A stretch of DNA of 6,088 nucleotides from Alphaproteobacteria bacterium (lineage in GTDB: Bacteria > Pseudomonadota > Alphaproteobacteria > Caulobacterales > Parvularculaceae). Below are positions 1-5,848 of this stretch, in pieces. Below the pieces are notes generated by a model. That model was not told the DNA's origin, searched no databases, and worked only from the letters and a program-made list of their open reading frames with translations. How positions within the stretch are numbered: the stretch's first letter is position 1; every line of letters starts with the position of its first letter. The stretch lies in assembly GCA_030428745.1 (NCBI GenBank), contig JAUIEG010000177.1:1-6088 (forward strand), read 5' to 3'. The position numbers and the translations under genes are program-made.

Positions 1-900
1 GGCGAGTTCCGCGATCTGGTCAAATGGCGCGCGCGATCCGTCGAGCTGGCGCCCGCCATGGTTCGACACCATGATGGCGTCGGCGCCGATATCGACGGCG
101 CGGCGCGCATCGTCAACGCTCATCACACCCTTGAGGCAGAACGGCCCGCCCCATTTCGCGCGCAACTCTTCCGCGTCTTTCCAGTTCATGGACTGGTCGA
201 GCATGGTCGCGAAATAATCGCCGATGGAGATCGAGACGTTGGAGCCTTCCTTGATGTAATCTTTAAGCTCCGACAGTTCGAACCCGCCGCTGAGGAAATA
301 ATTGATCGCCCAGGATGGATGCATCGCGAAGCTGGCGAGACTGCCCGGCGTGAGGCGCGGCGGCGAGGTGAAGCCCGTGCGCAAGTCGCGCTCGCGATTG
401 CCCCCGGTGATGGTGTCGACGGTGAGCGCCAGCACATCGAACTTTGCGGCTTGCGCTTTTTGCACCATGGCGTCGTTGAGGCCGCGGTCTTTATGAAAAT
501 AGAACTGGAACATTTTCGGCGTTGAGATGAGCTCGCCGATTTCTTTCAAACTCACCGTGCCGAGGGACGAGACGCCGAACATGGCGCCGAATTTCTGCGC
601 CGCCAGCGCCACAGCGCGTTCGCCGTCAGGGTGGAAAAGCCGTTGCAGCGCGGTGGGCGAACAGAAGACCGGCATGTCGAGCTTCTGGCCCATGACGGTG
701 ACGGACATGTCCACATCCTCGACGCCCGCCAGCACTTTCGGCACCAGATCGCATTGCTCAAAGCTTTCCGTATTGCGGCGATAGGTGACTTCGTCATCCG
801 CCGCGCCGTCAATATAGTGAAAGATCGGACCGGGGAGGCGCTGTTTCGCGAGCAGGCGGAAGTCAGCCACATTGGCGCAGGATTTCAGCGTTCTGAACAT
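1..900 (-). CDS. FMN-dependent alpha-hydroxy-acid dehydrogenase/oxidase (LldD-like), 3' end cut off by window edge
   Basis: This is the N-terminal 300 codons of a flavoprotein that oxidises a 2-hydroxy acid (typically L-lactate, glycolate or mandelate) to the 2-oxo acid using FMN. LldD-type members sit at the inner membrane and pass electrons to the respiratory chain. The family signature is clear: HYIDGAADDE with Tyr29, FQFYF with Gln132 and Tyr134, LTVD with Thr160 and Asp162, NRERD with Arg171, LKG with Lys257, and SNHGGRQLDG with the catalytic His281 and Arg284. These match the FMN-binding and active-site residues of glycolate oxidase and LldD. E. coli LldD has about 396 residues, so roughly 80-95 C-terminal residues lie beyond base 1. 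I chose the ATG at 900 because FRTLKSCANVADFR is a natural family N-terminus and GAAGAG lies 4 bases upstream. An in-frame ATG at 930 would add ten residues and cannot be excluded. The gene is 209 bp downstream of the PBP gene, behind a large palindrome, so it is probably a separate transcription unit. The substrate cannot be told from this part. Confidence 0.95.
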   Translation of the reverse strand, partial: MFRTLKSCANVADFRLLAKQRLPGPIFHYIDGAADDEVTYRRNTESFEQCDLVPKVLAGVEDVDMSVTVMGQKLDMPVFCSPTALQRLFHPDGERAVALAAQKFGAMFGVSSLGTVSLKEIGELISTPKMFQFYFHKDRGLNDAMVQKAQAAKFDVLALTVDTITGGNRERDLRTGFTSPPRLTPGSLASFAMHPSWAINYFLSGGFELSELKDYIKEGSNVSISIGDYFATMLDQSMNWKDAEELRAKWGGPFCLKGVMSVDDARRAVDIGADAIMVSNHGGRQLDGSRAPFDQIAELA

Positions 901-967
901 TTCTCTCTTCGCTTGATTTCGCGCCGTCATAGCAGTCTTCGCCAGCGCTTGCGAATATGATTCACCG

Positions 968-1099
968 CCGTCATCCCAAACGCGCTGCAGTATGAAATAC
1001 TGCTGCGCAGAGCCGGGATCTGCAAAATAGCGATGCAACGATAGCGATCCCGGGTCAGCAGCGCAGCGATAGATCGCTGCACTGAGCCCGGGATGACGG
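968..1099. repeat. Composite intergenic palindrome: two REP-like hairpin units in one outer inverted repeat
   Basis: The outer arms CCGTCATCCC (968-977) and GGGATGACGG (1090-1099) are perfect 10-bp inverted repeats. Inside are two palindromes of nearly equal size, each bounded by ATCCC and GGGAT. The unit at 973-1019 has the stem GCGC-T-GCAGTAT (982-993) paired to ATACTGC-T-GCGC (997-1008) around a GAA loop, with a single T.T mismatch. The unit at 1047-1094 pairs ATCCCGGGTCAG with CTGAGCCCGGGAT (one bulged G) and has an inner GCAGCGAT/ATCGCTGC stem. They are separated by 27 bp carrying an 8-bp direct repeat ATAGCGAT (1027-1034, 1041-1048). TCATCCCGGG-type palindromes are common dispersed intergenic elements in alphaproteobacteria, so this is probably one copy of such a family (inference). 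It begins 10 bp past the PBP stop codon, so it would fold in the 3' end of that mRNA and may protect or terminate it, although no T-run follows. Confidence 0.8.
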
Positions 1100-1109
1100 A
1101 CAGGTCAGT

Positions 1110-3224
1110 CTAACGCCGATACCGCCGTTCATTGCCGTCGCGGCGCACGCGCGTGAAGCCGCTGGAGACGTCGCGGTAAAAATTGAGCAGCACCGGTTCG
1201 GCGGCGTAGGAAACGGCCGGGTACGCGCCGTCAAGCGACAGGACGGGCAGGCCCTGATGCGCCGAGAGCATGAACTCTCTCCAGATCGTTGCGGGGATCG
1301 TGCCGCCGGTCACTTTCTCCATGGGGGTGTAGGCGTCATTGCCGACCCAGACCCCGGCGATCAGCTGCGGCGTGTAGCCGACGAACCATGCGTCGCGCCA
1401 GTCATTAGTGGTGCCGGTTTTGCCCGCCGCCGGGCGGCGGCCGAGGCGCGCCCGCCCGCCGGTGCCGTTCAGCATCACCTGATAGAGCAGGTGATTCATT
1501 TTCTTGGCGACATCGGCGGTCATGACCCGTTCTGGATTGTCGCCGGGATAATCGTAAAGGATGACGCCGTCGCGGGTCTCAATAGAGGAGATGGCGTAAG
1601 GCGTCGGCGACAGCCCGCCGCGCGCAAACGGAATATAGGCGCCGACCAGCTCCTCAAGCGTTACGTCAACGGCGCCGAGCGCGATGGAGCGGTGCGGCGG
1701 CACATCGGATTTGATGCCGAGGCGTTTGGCGGCTTCGGCGACCTTGCCGCGCCCGATGCGCTCCGTCACCTGCACCGCCACCGTATTGATCGATTTCGCG
1801 ACCGCTTCGGTGAGGCGCACGGGGCCGGCGAAGCCCGGCGTGTAATTGGTCGGCTTCCAGCCGGCGATGTCGATGGGCTGGTCGACGAAACGCGATTCCG
1901 GCGTCAGGCCTGATTCCATCGCCGCCACATAAACGAAGGGTTTGAAGGCCGAGCCCGGCTGGCGCTTGGCCTGCACTGCACGGTTGAACTGGCTTTCCTT
2001 GTAGTCGCGCCCGCCCACCATGGCGCGAAGGGCGCCCGATTGATCGTAGGCGACAAGCGCAGCCTGATCGGCGCCTTTCAACCGCGCTTCGACAGTCATG
2101 GCGGCGTTGACGGCCGCTTCGGCGTCGCGCTGTAATTTTTGATCGATCGTGGTGCGGACAATCACGTCGCCCGTTGCGTTGGGCGCCATCGCCTTTGCTT
2201 TCGCCGCAACATAGTCGAAGAAATAGCCAAGCCCGGAATCGACATTCTGTTTGCTGATCACCGGCGGATTGAGCCGCGCTTCGCGCGCCGCAAACGGGTC
2301 GACCGCGCCGATTTCAAGAAGATTGTCGAGCACATCGCCGGCGCGGCGCTGGGCGCCCTCCGGGTTCTGCGTTGGCGCATAGGTCGACGGCGCTTTTGGA
2401 AGGCCGGCGAGCATGGCCGCCTCGGCAAGGGTTACATCGCGCGAAGATTTACCGAAATAGGTTTGCGCGGCGCTTTCGACGCCATAGGCGCCGGCGCCGA
2501 GATAGATGCGATTGAGATAAAGGGAAAGGATTTCATCCTTGGTGTAATGGCCTTCGATCCAGAGCGCGAGCAGCGCCTCGCGCGCTTTTCGTTCATAGGT
2601 CTGGCGCGGGGACAGGAAGAGATTTTTCGCAAGCTGCTGGGTAATGGTCGAGCCGCCTTCGACAACGGTCCCGGCTTTCATATTCGCGACGGCTGCGCGC
2701 AAGGTGCCGCGTAAATCGACGCCGCCATGATCGTAAAAGCGGCGGTCTTCGGTTGACAGGATCGCCTTGATGAGATGGTCGGGCAGCTCCGCCGGGTCCA
2801 CATGTTCGCCATAGCGGGCGCCGCGCGCGGCGATCTCTTCGCCATTGCGGTCGAGGACGATGATCGCCGCCTGACGGTTAACGTTCCACAGATCCTGATC
2901 TTCCGTGACCTGCGGCGCGAGATAGATGAAAGCAAGCCCAAGCGCGAAGGCCGCGCCGAGAAAGCCGAGTGAGATGACGGAGAGCGCGAGCGAGCCCCAC
3001 AGGCGCGACCAGGCTTTGCCGTCGCCGGGGGCTTTCGGATATTTCGCGTTTTCGGGAAAAGGCTCTTTTACAGGCGGCTTTGCGGAAAATCCGAAGAGCT
3101 TCAGGAAATCCCGGTGAAACGCAGCCGCGCCGCGTTTCAGATCGGCCCATAAATCGGCGGCCACGGCGGAAAGCCCGCTTTTGTCATGTTGCCGTTTCGC
3201 CATACCCGTTTCGCCGTCAACCAT
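1110..3224 (-). CDS. Class A bifunctional penicillin-binding protein (PBP1A family), peptidoglycan glycosyltransferase/DD-transpeptidase
   Basis: This inner-membrane enzyme polymerises lipid II into glycan strands and crosslinks the peptides in the periplasm. Numbered from the ATG at 3224 (704 residues), there is a basic cytoplasmic tail and one membrane segment at about 77-104. The GT51 glycosyltransferase domain follows: STEDRRFYDHGG with Glu159, GGSTITQQLAKNLF at 190-203, RKAREALLALWIE with Glu216, and KDEILSLYLNRIYLG at 229-243. A linker of roughly 85 residues leads to the transpeptidase domain with SAFK (nucleophile Ser425, Lys428), SIN at 478-480 and KTG at 602-604. All catalytic residues are present. 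At about 700 residues it is shorter than E. coli PBP1a (850); the short linker leaves little room for an OB-type insert. The reading frame stays open up to a TTG at 3296, with ATGs at 3281, 3224 and 3203. None has a strong ribosome-binding site. The promoter at 3267-3296 favours 3224 or 3203, so the N-terminus is uncertain by about 30 residues. Confidence 0.95.
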   Translation of the reverse strand: MVDGETGMAKRQHDKSGLSAVAADLWADLKRGAAAFHRDFLKLFGFSAKPPVKEPFPENAKYPKAPGDGKAWSRLWGSLALSVISLGFLGAAFALGLAFIYLAPQVTEDQDLWNVNRQAAIIVLDRNGEEIAARGARYGEHVDPAELPDHLIKAILSTEDRRFYDHGGVDLRGTLRAAVANMKAGTVVEGGSTITQQLAKNLFLSPRQTYERKAREALLALWIEGHYTKDEILSLYLNRIYLGAGAYGVESAAQTYFGKSSRDVTLAEAAMLAGLPKAPSTYAPTQNPEGAQRRAGDVLDNLLEIGAVDPFAAREARLNPPVISKQNVDSGLGYFFDYVAAKAKAMAPNATGDVIVRTTIDQKLQRDAEAAVNAAMTVEARLKGADQAALVAYDQSGALRAMVGGRDYKESQFNRAVQAKRQPGSAFKPFVYVAAMESGLTPESRFVDQPIDIAGWKPTNYTPGFAGPVRLTEAVAKSINTVAVQVTERIGRGKVAEAAKRLGIKSDVPPHRSIALGAVDVTLEELVGAYIPFARGGLSPTPYAISSIETRDGVILYDYPGDNPERVMTADVAKKMNHLLYQVMLNGTGGRARLGRRPAAGKTGTTNDWRDAWFVGYTPQLIAGVWVGNDAYTPMEKVTGGTIPATIWREFMLSAHQGLPVLSLDGAYPAVSYAAEPVLLNFYRDVSSGFTRVRRDGNERRYRR

Positions 3225-3423
3225 ACCGGCGCCGCGCGCGCCATTCGCCCCAGTCTTCTTGCAAGTCTTATACTGGTCCATCCGGGCCGCTTGCAAACGC
3301 CTTTGGGAGCCGGGCCTCCATGTCAGCCAAACCGGGCGGAAAAAGGGCGCAACTTTGGGCGTGAGGGGGAAGTTTCAGGGGGCGTTAATGACAAATCCGC
3401 AAGACGCCGCGGGTGGAAACGAC
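3225..3423. other. Intergenic gap upstream of the PBP gene
   Basis: This 199-bp stretch separates the end of the three-gene membrane operon from the PBP start. It holds the promoter described separately. I see no convincing intrinsic terminator for the upstream operon: there is a run of five T's on the minus strand near 3341-3345 but no strong stem in front of it. No credible gene lies here. If the PBP start were at 3281 or 3296, the left part would be coding. Confidence 0.5.
3267..3296 (-). promoter_or_regulatory. Candidate sigma70-type promoter for the PBP gene
   Basis: On the minus strand TTGCAA (3296-3291, -35-like, 4 of 6 matching TTGACA) is followed after an 18-bp spacer by TATAAG (3272-3267, -10-like, 5 of 6 matching TATAAT). 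Transcription would begin near 3260, giving a leader of about 35 bases to the ATG at 3224 or about 57 bases to the ATG at 3203. The site lies inside the longest open frame of the PBP gene, which argues that the TTG at 3296 and the ATG at 3281 are not the real starts. The call rests on motif match alone. Confidence 0.45.
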
Positions 3424-4107
3424 TCAGCGCCGGGACAGCACCTGCGCCAGAACGACAAGCAGGACGACGCCGCCCAATATCGCAGCTGTGCGGGCGCGGC
3501 GGCGGCCGCGCAGCTCGATTTCCGGCGCTGAAAGCGATGGCGACGACCAGTCCGGAACCGATTGACCGGCGACGAGGAGAAACCCGGCGTCGCCGTCGAC
3601 CATGCCGAGATCGTCGATGCTGACGCCGGCGCGCGCCGCAATGGCGCCGGCCAGCTTTCCAAAAAACGGCGGCGTATATTCCCGGTCGGCGCCGAGGAAG
3701 ATCCGCTCGCCGCCGCGTTTGACGATTGAATAGGCTTGCTGGCCCGTGGTGACGCCGATGCTGGCGAAAGATTCGTAACGCGACTGGATAGTTTCAATAT
3801 CGGCGAGCGAAACCGTCACCCTGTCTCGCGGCTGATCGATGAAGCCGCGCCGCCGCGGCAACAGCGCGGTCAAGACGCCGTCTTCAAGACGGGCGTAAAG
3901 CCGCCAGCGCGAAAAGGCTTCTTTAGCGACAAGAAAGGTGAGGGCGATGATGATGGCTGCAACCAAAAGAAGGAACAGGCCAAGAAAAAAGTTCACGACG
4001 AACCCGCCGACAGCGGCGATCAGCATGAACAGCGCGAGACCGCCCATAAACACCGTGAAGGCAGTGACGAAAATCTTTTCGCCCAGTGAGGCGCGAAACG
4101 TGGTCAT
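3424..4107 (-). CDS. Three-segment membrane protein with possible PH-like cytosolic core (unrecognised family)
   Basis: I do not recognise a named family for this 227-residue protein. It has two closely spaced hydrophobic segments near the N-terminus (about 13-33 and 36-61), a soluble middle part (about 65-200), and a C-terminal hydrophobic segment (about 207-224) preceded by the basic cluster RGRRRAR. The middle part reads as alternating short strands (LYARLEDGVLTALLP, RVTVSLADIETIQSRY, AYSIVKRGGERIFLG) followed by a helix (FFGKLAGAIAARAGV). That pattern resembles bacterial PH-like domains in small membrane proteins, but this is inference from secondary-structure pattern only. The start is the ATG at 4107, whose ATGA overlaps the stop of the upstream gene by 4 bases. 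No good Shine-Dalgarno sequence precedes it, so it is probably translated by coupling. The frame stays open upstream to 4332, but that arginine-rich stretch lies opposite the upstream gene's codons in another frame and is not credible coding. It is the last gene of a three-gene unit. Confidence 0.85.
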   Translation of the reverse strand: MTTFRASLGEKIFVTAFTVFMGGLALFMLIAAVGGFVVNFFLGLFLLLVAAIIIALTFLVAKEAFSRWRLYARLEDGVLTALLPRRRGFIDQPRDRVTVSLADIETIQSRYESFASIGVTTGQQAYSIVKRGGERIFLGADREYTPPFFGKLAGAIAARAGVSIDDLGMVDGDAGFLLVAGQSVPDWSSPSLSAPEIELRGRRRARTAAILGGVVLLVVLAQVLSRR

Positions 4108-4877
4108 CGCGCCAGATCGAGTTTCGTCAGCGTCGCGGTCGCCGTTTCGGTGGCGTTGGTCATGACGCCGATCTGGGCGTCGAGCACGCTGAGATGAAAC
4201 CGCAATTCTCGGCGGACCTCTTCGTTTGCGAGCATTCGGCCGATCTCCGCGCGGGCGAAATCTTCGGGCAGGTCGATGTCGCAGGTTTGGGGCAGGGCGA
4301 CGTAATAAAAATTCCGTTCGTCCGTCACCCATTTATCGCCGCACCGGGCGCGCACGACCGCCTGGACGTCTTCATGAATATGAAGGCGTGCGACGCGGCG
4401 ATATTGGCTCGACTGCACAAGCGTAATGCCGGTTTGCGTCACGCGCTGATAATGGTTTGAAATGCTTGTCCGCAGATCTTCGTCGCGGATATTGACGATC
4501 CGTCCGGTCGATTGAAGCTCGTCAAAAGTCGAACGGTTCGGCGCGGCGAACCAGACCTGGCTCGCTTGATAAAGCGCGATCAGCCATTGTTCGTCGAGTT
4601 CTTCGGCAGGTTTTGAATAGCCGGCCATAGCGGCGGCGCCATATTCGCGCGCCGTGCCGAAATAGTCGATGGCCTTGCCCCACATCGCGCGCTCCAGTTC
4701 GATATCTGAATACAGGCGATCTATGTAGCTTTCAGCCAGATCATTATTCTGGCGCGCTTCGTTCAAGTTATTGACCTGCAGGCCGATGAATACACCGAAC
4801 ACGACGATCATGGTTTCGACAAAGACGGTGAACCAATCCTGACGGCGAAAGGCGGTGACGAAGCGGCGGAGGATCAT
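4104..4877 (-). CDS. DUF6090-type single-pass membrane protein, second paralogue
   Basis: This 257-residue protein has a short basic N-terminus (ILRRFVTAFRRQDW), one membrane segment at about residues 17-35 (FVETMIVVFGVFIGLQV) ending in NNLNEARQ, and then a long, mostly helical soluble region. The arrangement hydrophobic segment, GVFIG-Q, N-NEA is that of proteins annotated as DUF6090, whose function is unknown as far as I know. The arginines at positions 4, 5, 11 and 12 predict the N-terminus inside and the C-terminal domain in the periplasm. Cys179 and Cys199 fall in that domain and could form a disulfide. Against the upstream product, 25 of the first 59 residues are identical without a gap, and HLSVL recurs near the C-terminus, so the two are paralogues. 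The ATG at 4877 overlaps the upstream stop as ATGA, and AAGGAG lies 8 bases before it. Its stop overlaps the next start in the same way. Confidence 0.9.
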   Translation of the reverse strand: MILRRFVTAFRRQDWFTVFVETMIVVFGVFIGLQVNNLNEARQNNDLAESYIDRLYSDIELERAMWGKAIDYFGTAREYGAAAMAGYSKPAEELDEQWLIALYQASQVWFAAPNRSTFDELQSTGRIVNIRDEDLRTSISNHYQRVTQTGITLVQSSQYRRVARLHIHEDVQAVVRARCGDKWVTDERNFYYVALPQTCDIDLPEDFARAEIGRMLANEEVRRELRFHLSVLDAQIGVMTNATETATATLTKLDLAR

Positions 4878-5623
4878 TTGGCGCGCTCCTTTGCGATGAT
4901 GGCCTCGACGTTTTCCGCAAGTTCTACCTGCCGCAACGCAAGCGCGCGTTGGTTTGTCTGGATCCCGATCAATACGGAGAGGTGACCGGAGATGTCAGGG
5001 TCTTCAAAAAACGCCTCTCGGCGAAGCTCAACAAACTCAACCCCGCCGGCGCCATCAAGATCCAGACCGTCTTCATTTGCGGCGGCCACATCAATCAAAC
5101 CGCTCATTGCGTTTGCCGCCGCGTGCCCTTCGTCGCGAAGCGTCATCCACCCGGCGCGTGCAACATTCGCAAACTCATCATAGGCGAAAAGCGCCTGCCG
5201 CAACTCGGCGCTGGACAGCGTCTCAAGCGCACCATTGGCCACCATTTCCTTGAAAGCAGCGGGAGAATCCGCCGGAACGCGCCCTGTGGTAATCGATGCA
5301 ATTGCGTTCGCTATTTCTTCATCATCGGGAAGAGGAGTCGCCGGATCGGCTTTATACTGTCGCCGCAGGCGGAGAAGGAGATCGATACCATTTACCGACT
5401 GTTTGAATGCCTCCGCGCCACCTGTGGCCCTGTCGCGGATCGTGTCCATTTCCAGGTCCAGGCGCTCAAGGTATTGCTGCTCCCGGTCTCTTCGCTGCAT
5501 CGCCTCGTTCCAATTGCCGAGTTGTATGCCGATGAAAACGCCGACAACGACGATGACGAAGTCGAGCGCCACCGCTGTCCAGTTCTGCGCTTTGACGTGT
5601 TCGGTGATGCGGCGGAGGAGCAT
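4874..5623 (-). CDS. DUF6090-type single-pass membrane protein, first paralogue
   Basis: This 249-residue protein has the same architecture as its downstream neighbour. A basic N-terminus (MLLRRITEHVKAQNW) precedes a membrane segment at about 17-35 (ALDFVIVVVGVFIGIQL), the motif GNWNEAMQRRD, and a soluble, helix-rich domain with coiled-coil-like charged stretches at about 42-66 and 224-249. By the positive-inside rule the soluble part should be periplasmic. It contains no cysteine, unlike its paralogue. FKEMVANGALETLSSAELR (124-142) aligns with FDELQSTGRIVNIRDEDLR in the paralogue, a second conserved block. I infer DUF6090-type membership; no enzymatic residues are evident and I do not assign a function. 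The start at 5623 is the only ATG giving the complete conserved N-terminus, although its upstream sequence AAGCGGCGCAACAATA has only a weak ribosome-binding site. It is the first gene of the ATGA-coupled operon, and a dyad lies 30 bases upstream. Confidence 0.9.
   Translation of the reverse strand: MLLRRITEHVKAQNWTAVALDFVIVVVGVFIGIQLGNWNEAMQRRDREQQYLERLDLEMDTIRDRATGGAEAFKQSVNGIDLLLRLRRQYKADPATPLPDDEEIANAIASITTGRVPADSPAAFKEMVANGALETLSSAELRQALFAYDEFANVARAGWMTLRDEGHAAANAMSGLIDVAAANEDGLDLDGAGGVEFVELRREAFFEDPDISGHLSVLIGIQTNQRALALRQVELAENVEAIIAKERAK
4886..4891 (-). promoter_or_regulatory. Shine-Dalgarno site for the second DUF6090-type gene
   Basis: AAGGAG on the minus strand lies 8 bases before the ATG at 4877, inside the last codons of the upstream gene. 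It is the best ribosome-binding site in this operon and supports that start, together with the ATGA overlap. The first and third genes have only weak sites, so this gene can probably initiate independently as well as by coupling. Confidence 0.75.
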
Positions 5624-5652
5624 TATTGTTGCGCCGCTTGATTGAGTGTTGC

Positions 5653-5671
5653 GCTGACCGTAACGGTCAGC
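5653..5671. promoter_or_regulatory. 19-bp dyad (possible operator or leader hairpin)
   Basis: GCTGACCGT and ACGGTCAGC are perfect 9-bp inverted arms around a single central A. The dyad ends 29 bases before the ATG of the first membrane-protein gene on the minus strand. A near-perfect two-fold symmetric site of this size close to a start is typical of a dimeric repressor operator. As RNA it could also form a 7-bp stem with a 5-base loop in the leader. No T-run follows on either strand, so it is unlikely to be an intrinsic terminator. Which protein, if any, binds it is unknown. Confidence 0.5.
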
Positions 5672-5725
5672 CCCGCACGATAGGTATTTTCTGGAAACAC
5701 GTTTTTCGCCCCTCAGTCTGCGGAG

Positions 5726-5754
5726 TGTATATCATGGTTTTTCGGGCTGGCGAA
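5726..5754 (-). promoter_or_regulatory. Weak candidate extended -10 promoter for the membrane-protein operon
   Basis: On the minus strand TGATATACA (5734-5726) has the TG-N-TATAAT layout of an extended -10 element, with 4 of 6 core matches. A poor -35-like TTCGCC (5754-5749) lies 17 bp upstream. Transcription starting near 5719 would give a leader of about 95 bases that includes the 5653-5671 dyad. The call is tentative; no other better-matching hexamer pair was seen between 5624 and 5777. Confidence 0.3.
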
Positions 5755-5777
5755 GTGTTCACAGCGCAATAGGACGA

Positions 5778-5810
5778 CGCGCCGGACGGGGGGCTGATCC
5801 GTCCGGCGCG
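5778..5810 (-). terminator. GC-rich stem-loop after the edge gene, possible terminator lacking a T-tract
   Basis: CGCGCCGGACGG (5778-5789) and CCGTCCGGCGCG (5799-5810) form a perfect 12-bp stem with a 9-base loop. It begins 38 bases beyond the TAG of the edge gene in the direction of transcription, which is where a terminator would sit. The sequence after the stem on the minus strand, TCGTCCTATTGCG, has no run of T's, so intrinsic termination may be weak or need a factor. It could instead simply stabilise the 3' end of that mRNA. Confidence 0.45.
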
Positions 5811-5848
5811 CCGCTTACGCAACTAACGCAACTGAAAGTGCTGGCTGT

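Larger units (their letters stand above)
5624..5848. other. Intergenic region between the edge gene and the membrane operon
   Basis: This 225-bp gap contains the GC-rich stem-loop at 5778-5810, the weak promoter candidate near 5726-5754 and the 19-bp dyad at 5653-5671, each listed separately. I found no credible coding sequence in it on either strand. Confidence 0.6.

Noticed and set aside
58..525. 155-codon open frame on the plus strand at the left edge
   Set aside because: It is antisense to the hydroxy-acid dehydrogenase, whose FMN and active-site motifs are clear on the minus strand.
950..979. Possible promoter for the hydroxy-acid dehydrogenase gene (TTGGGA, 16-bp spacer, TATTCG on the minus strand)
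   Set aside because: The -10 matches only 3 of 6 positions and the -35 overlaps the arm of the composite palindrome, so the motif is no better than chance.
1257..1913. 218-codon open frame on the plus strand opposite the PBP transpeptidase domain
   Set aside because: The minus strand carries intact SAFK, SIN and KTG motifs here. The plus-strand product is a His/Arg/Gly-rich shadow without any motif.
3388..3531. 47-codon plus-strand frame preceded by AGGGGG five bases before its ATG
   Set aside because: The ribosome-binding-site match is attractive. However, most of the frame is antisense to the 3' end of the three-segment membrane protein gene, the product is low-complexity Ala/Gln/Asp, and no promoter is evident.
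4108..4332. Upstream extension of the third membrane-protein gene to an ATG at 4332
   Set aside because: The extension overlaps 225 bases of the upstream gene in a different frame and is a run of Arg and Pro. The ATGA-coupled start at 4107 is followed immediately by a natural hydrophobic N-terminus.
4949..5641. 230-codon open frame on the plus strand opposite the first DUF6090-type gene
   Set aside because: It lies entirely antisense to a gene with a paralogue next to it. Its product is rich in Arg, Cys and His with no recognisable domain, as expected from the reverse strand of a GC-rich gene.
5734..5772. 12-codon plus-strand ORF (MVFRAGEVFTAQ) with GGAG eight bases upstream, followed by the 5778-5810 stem-loop
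   Set aside because: It resembles a leader peptide before an attenuator. But no plus-strand gene follows within the window, no plus-strand promoter is convincing, and such short frames arise easily by chance.
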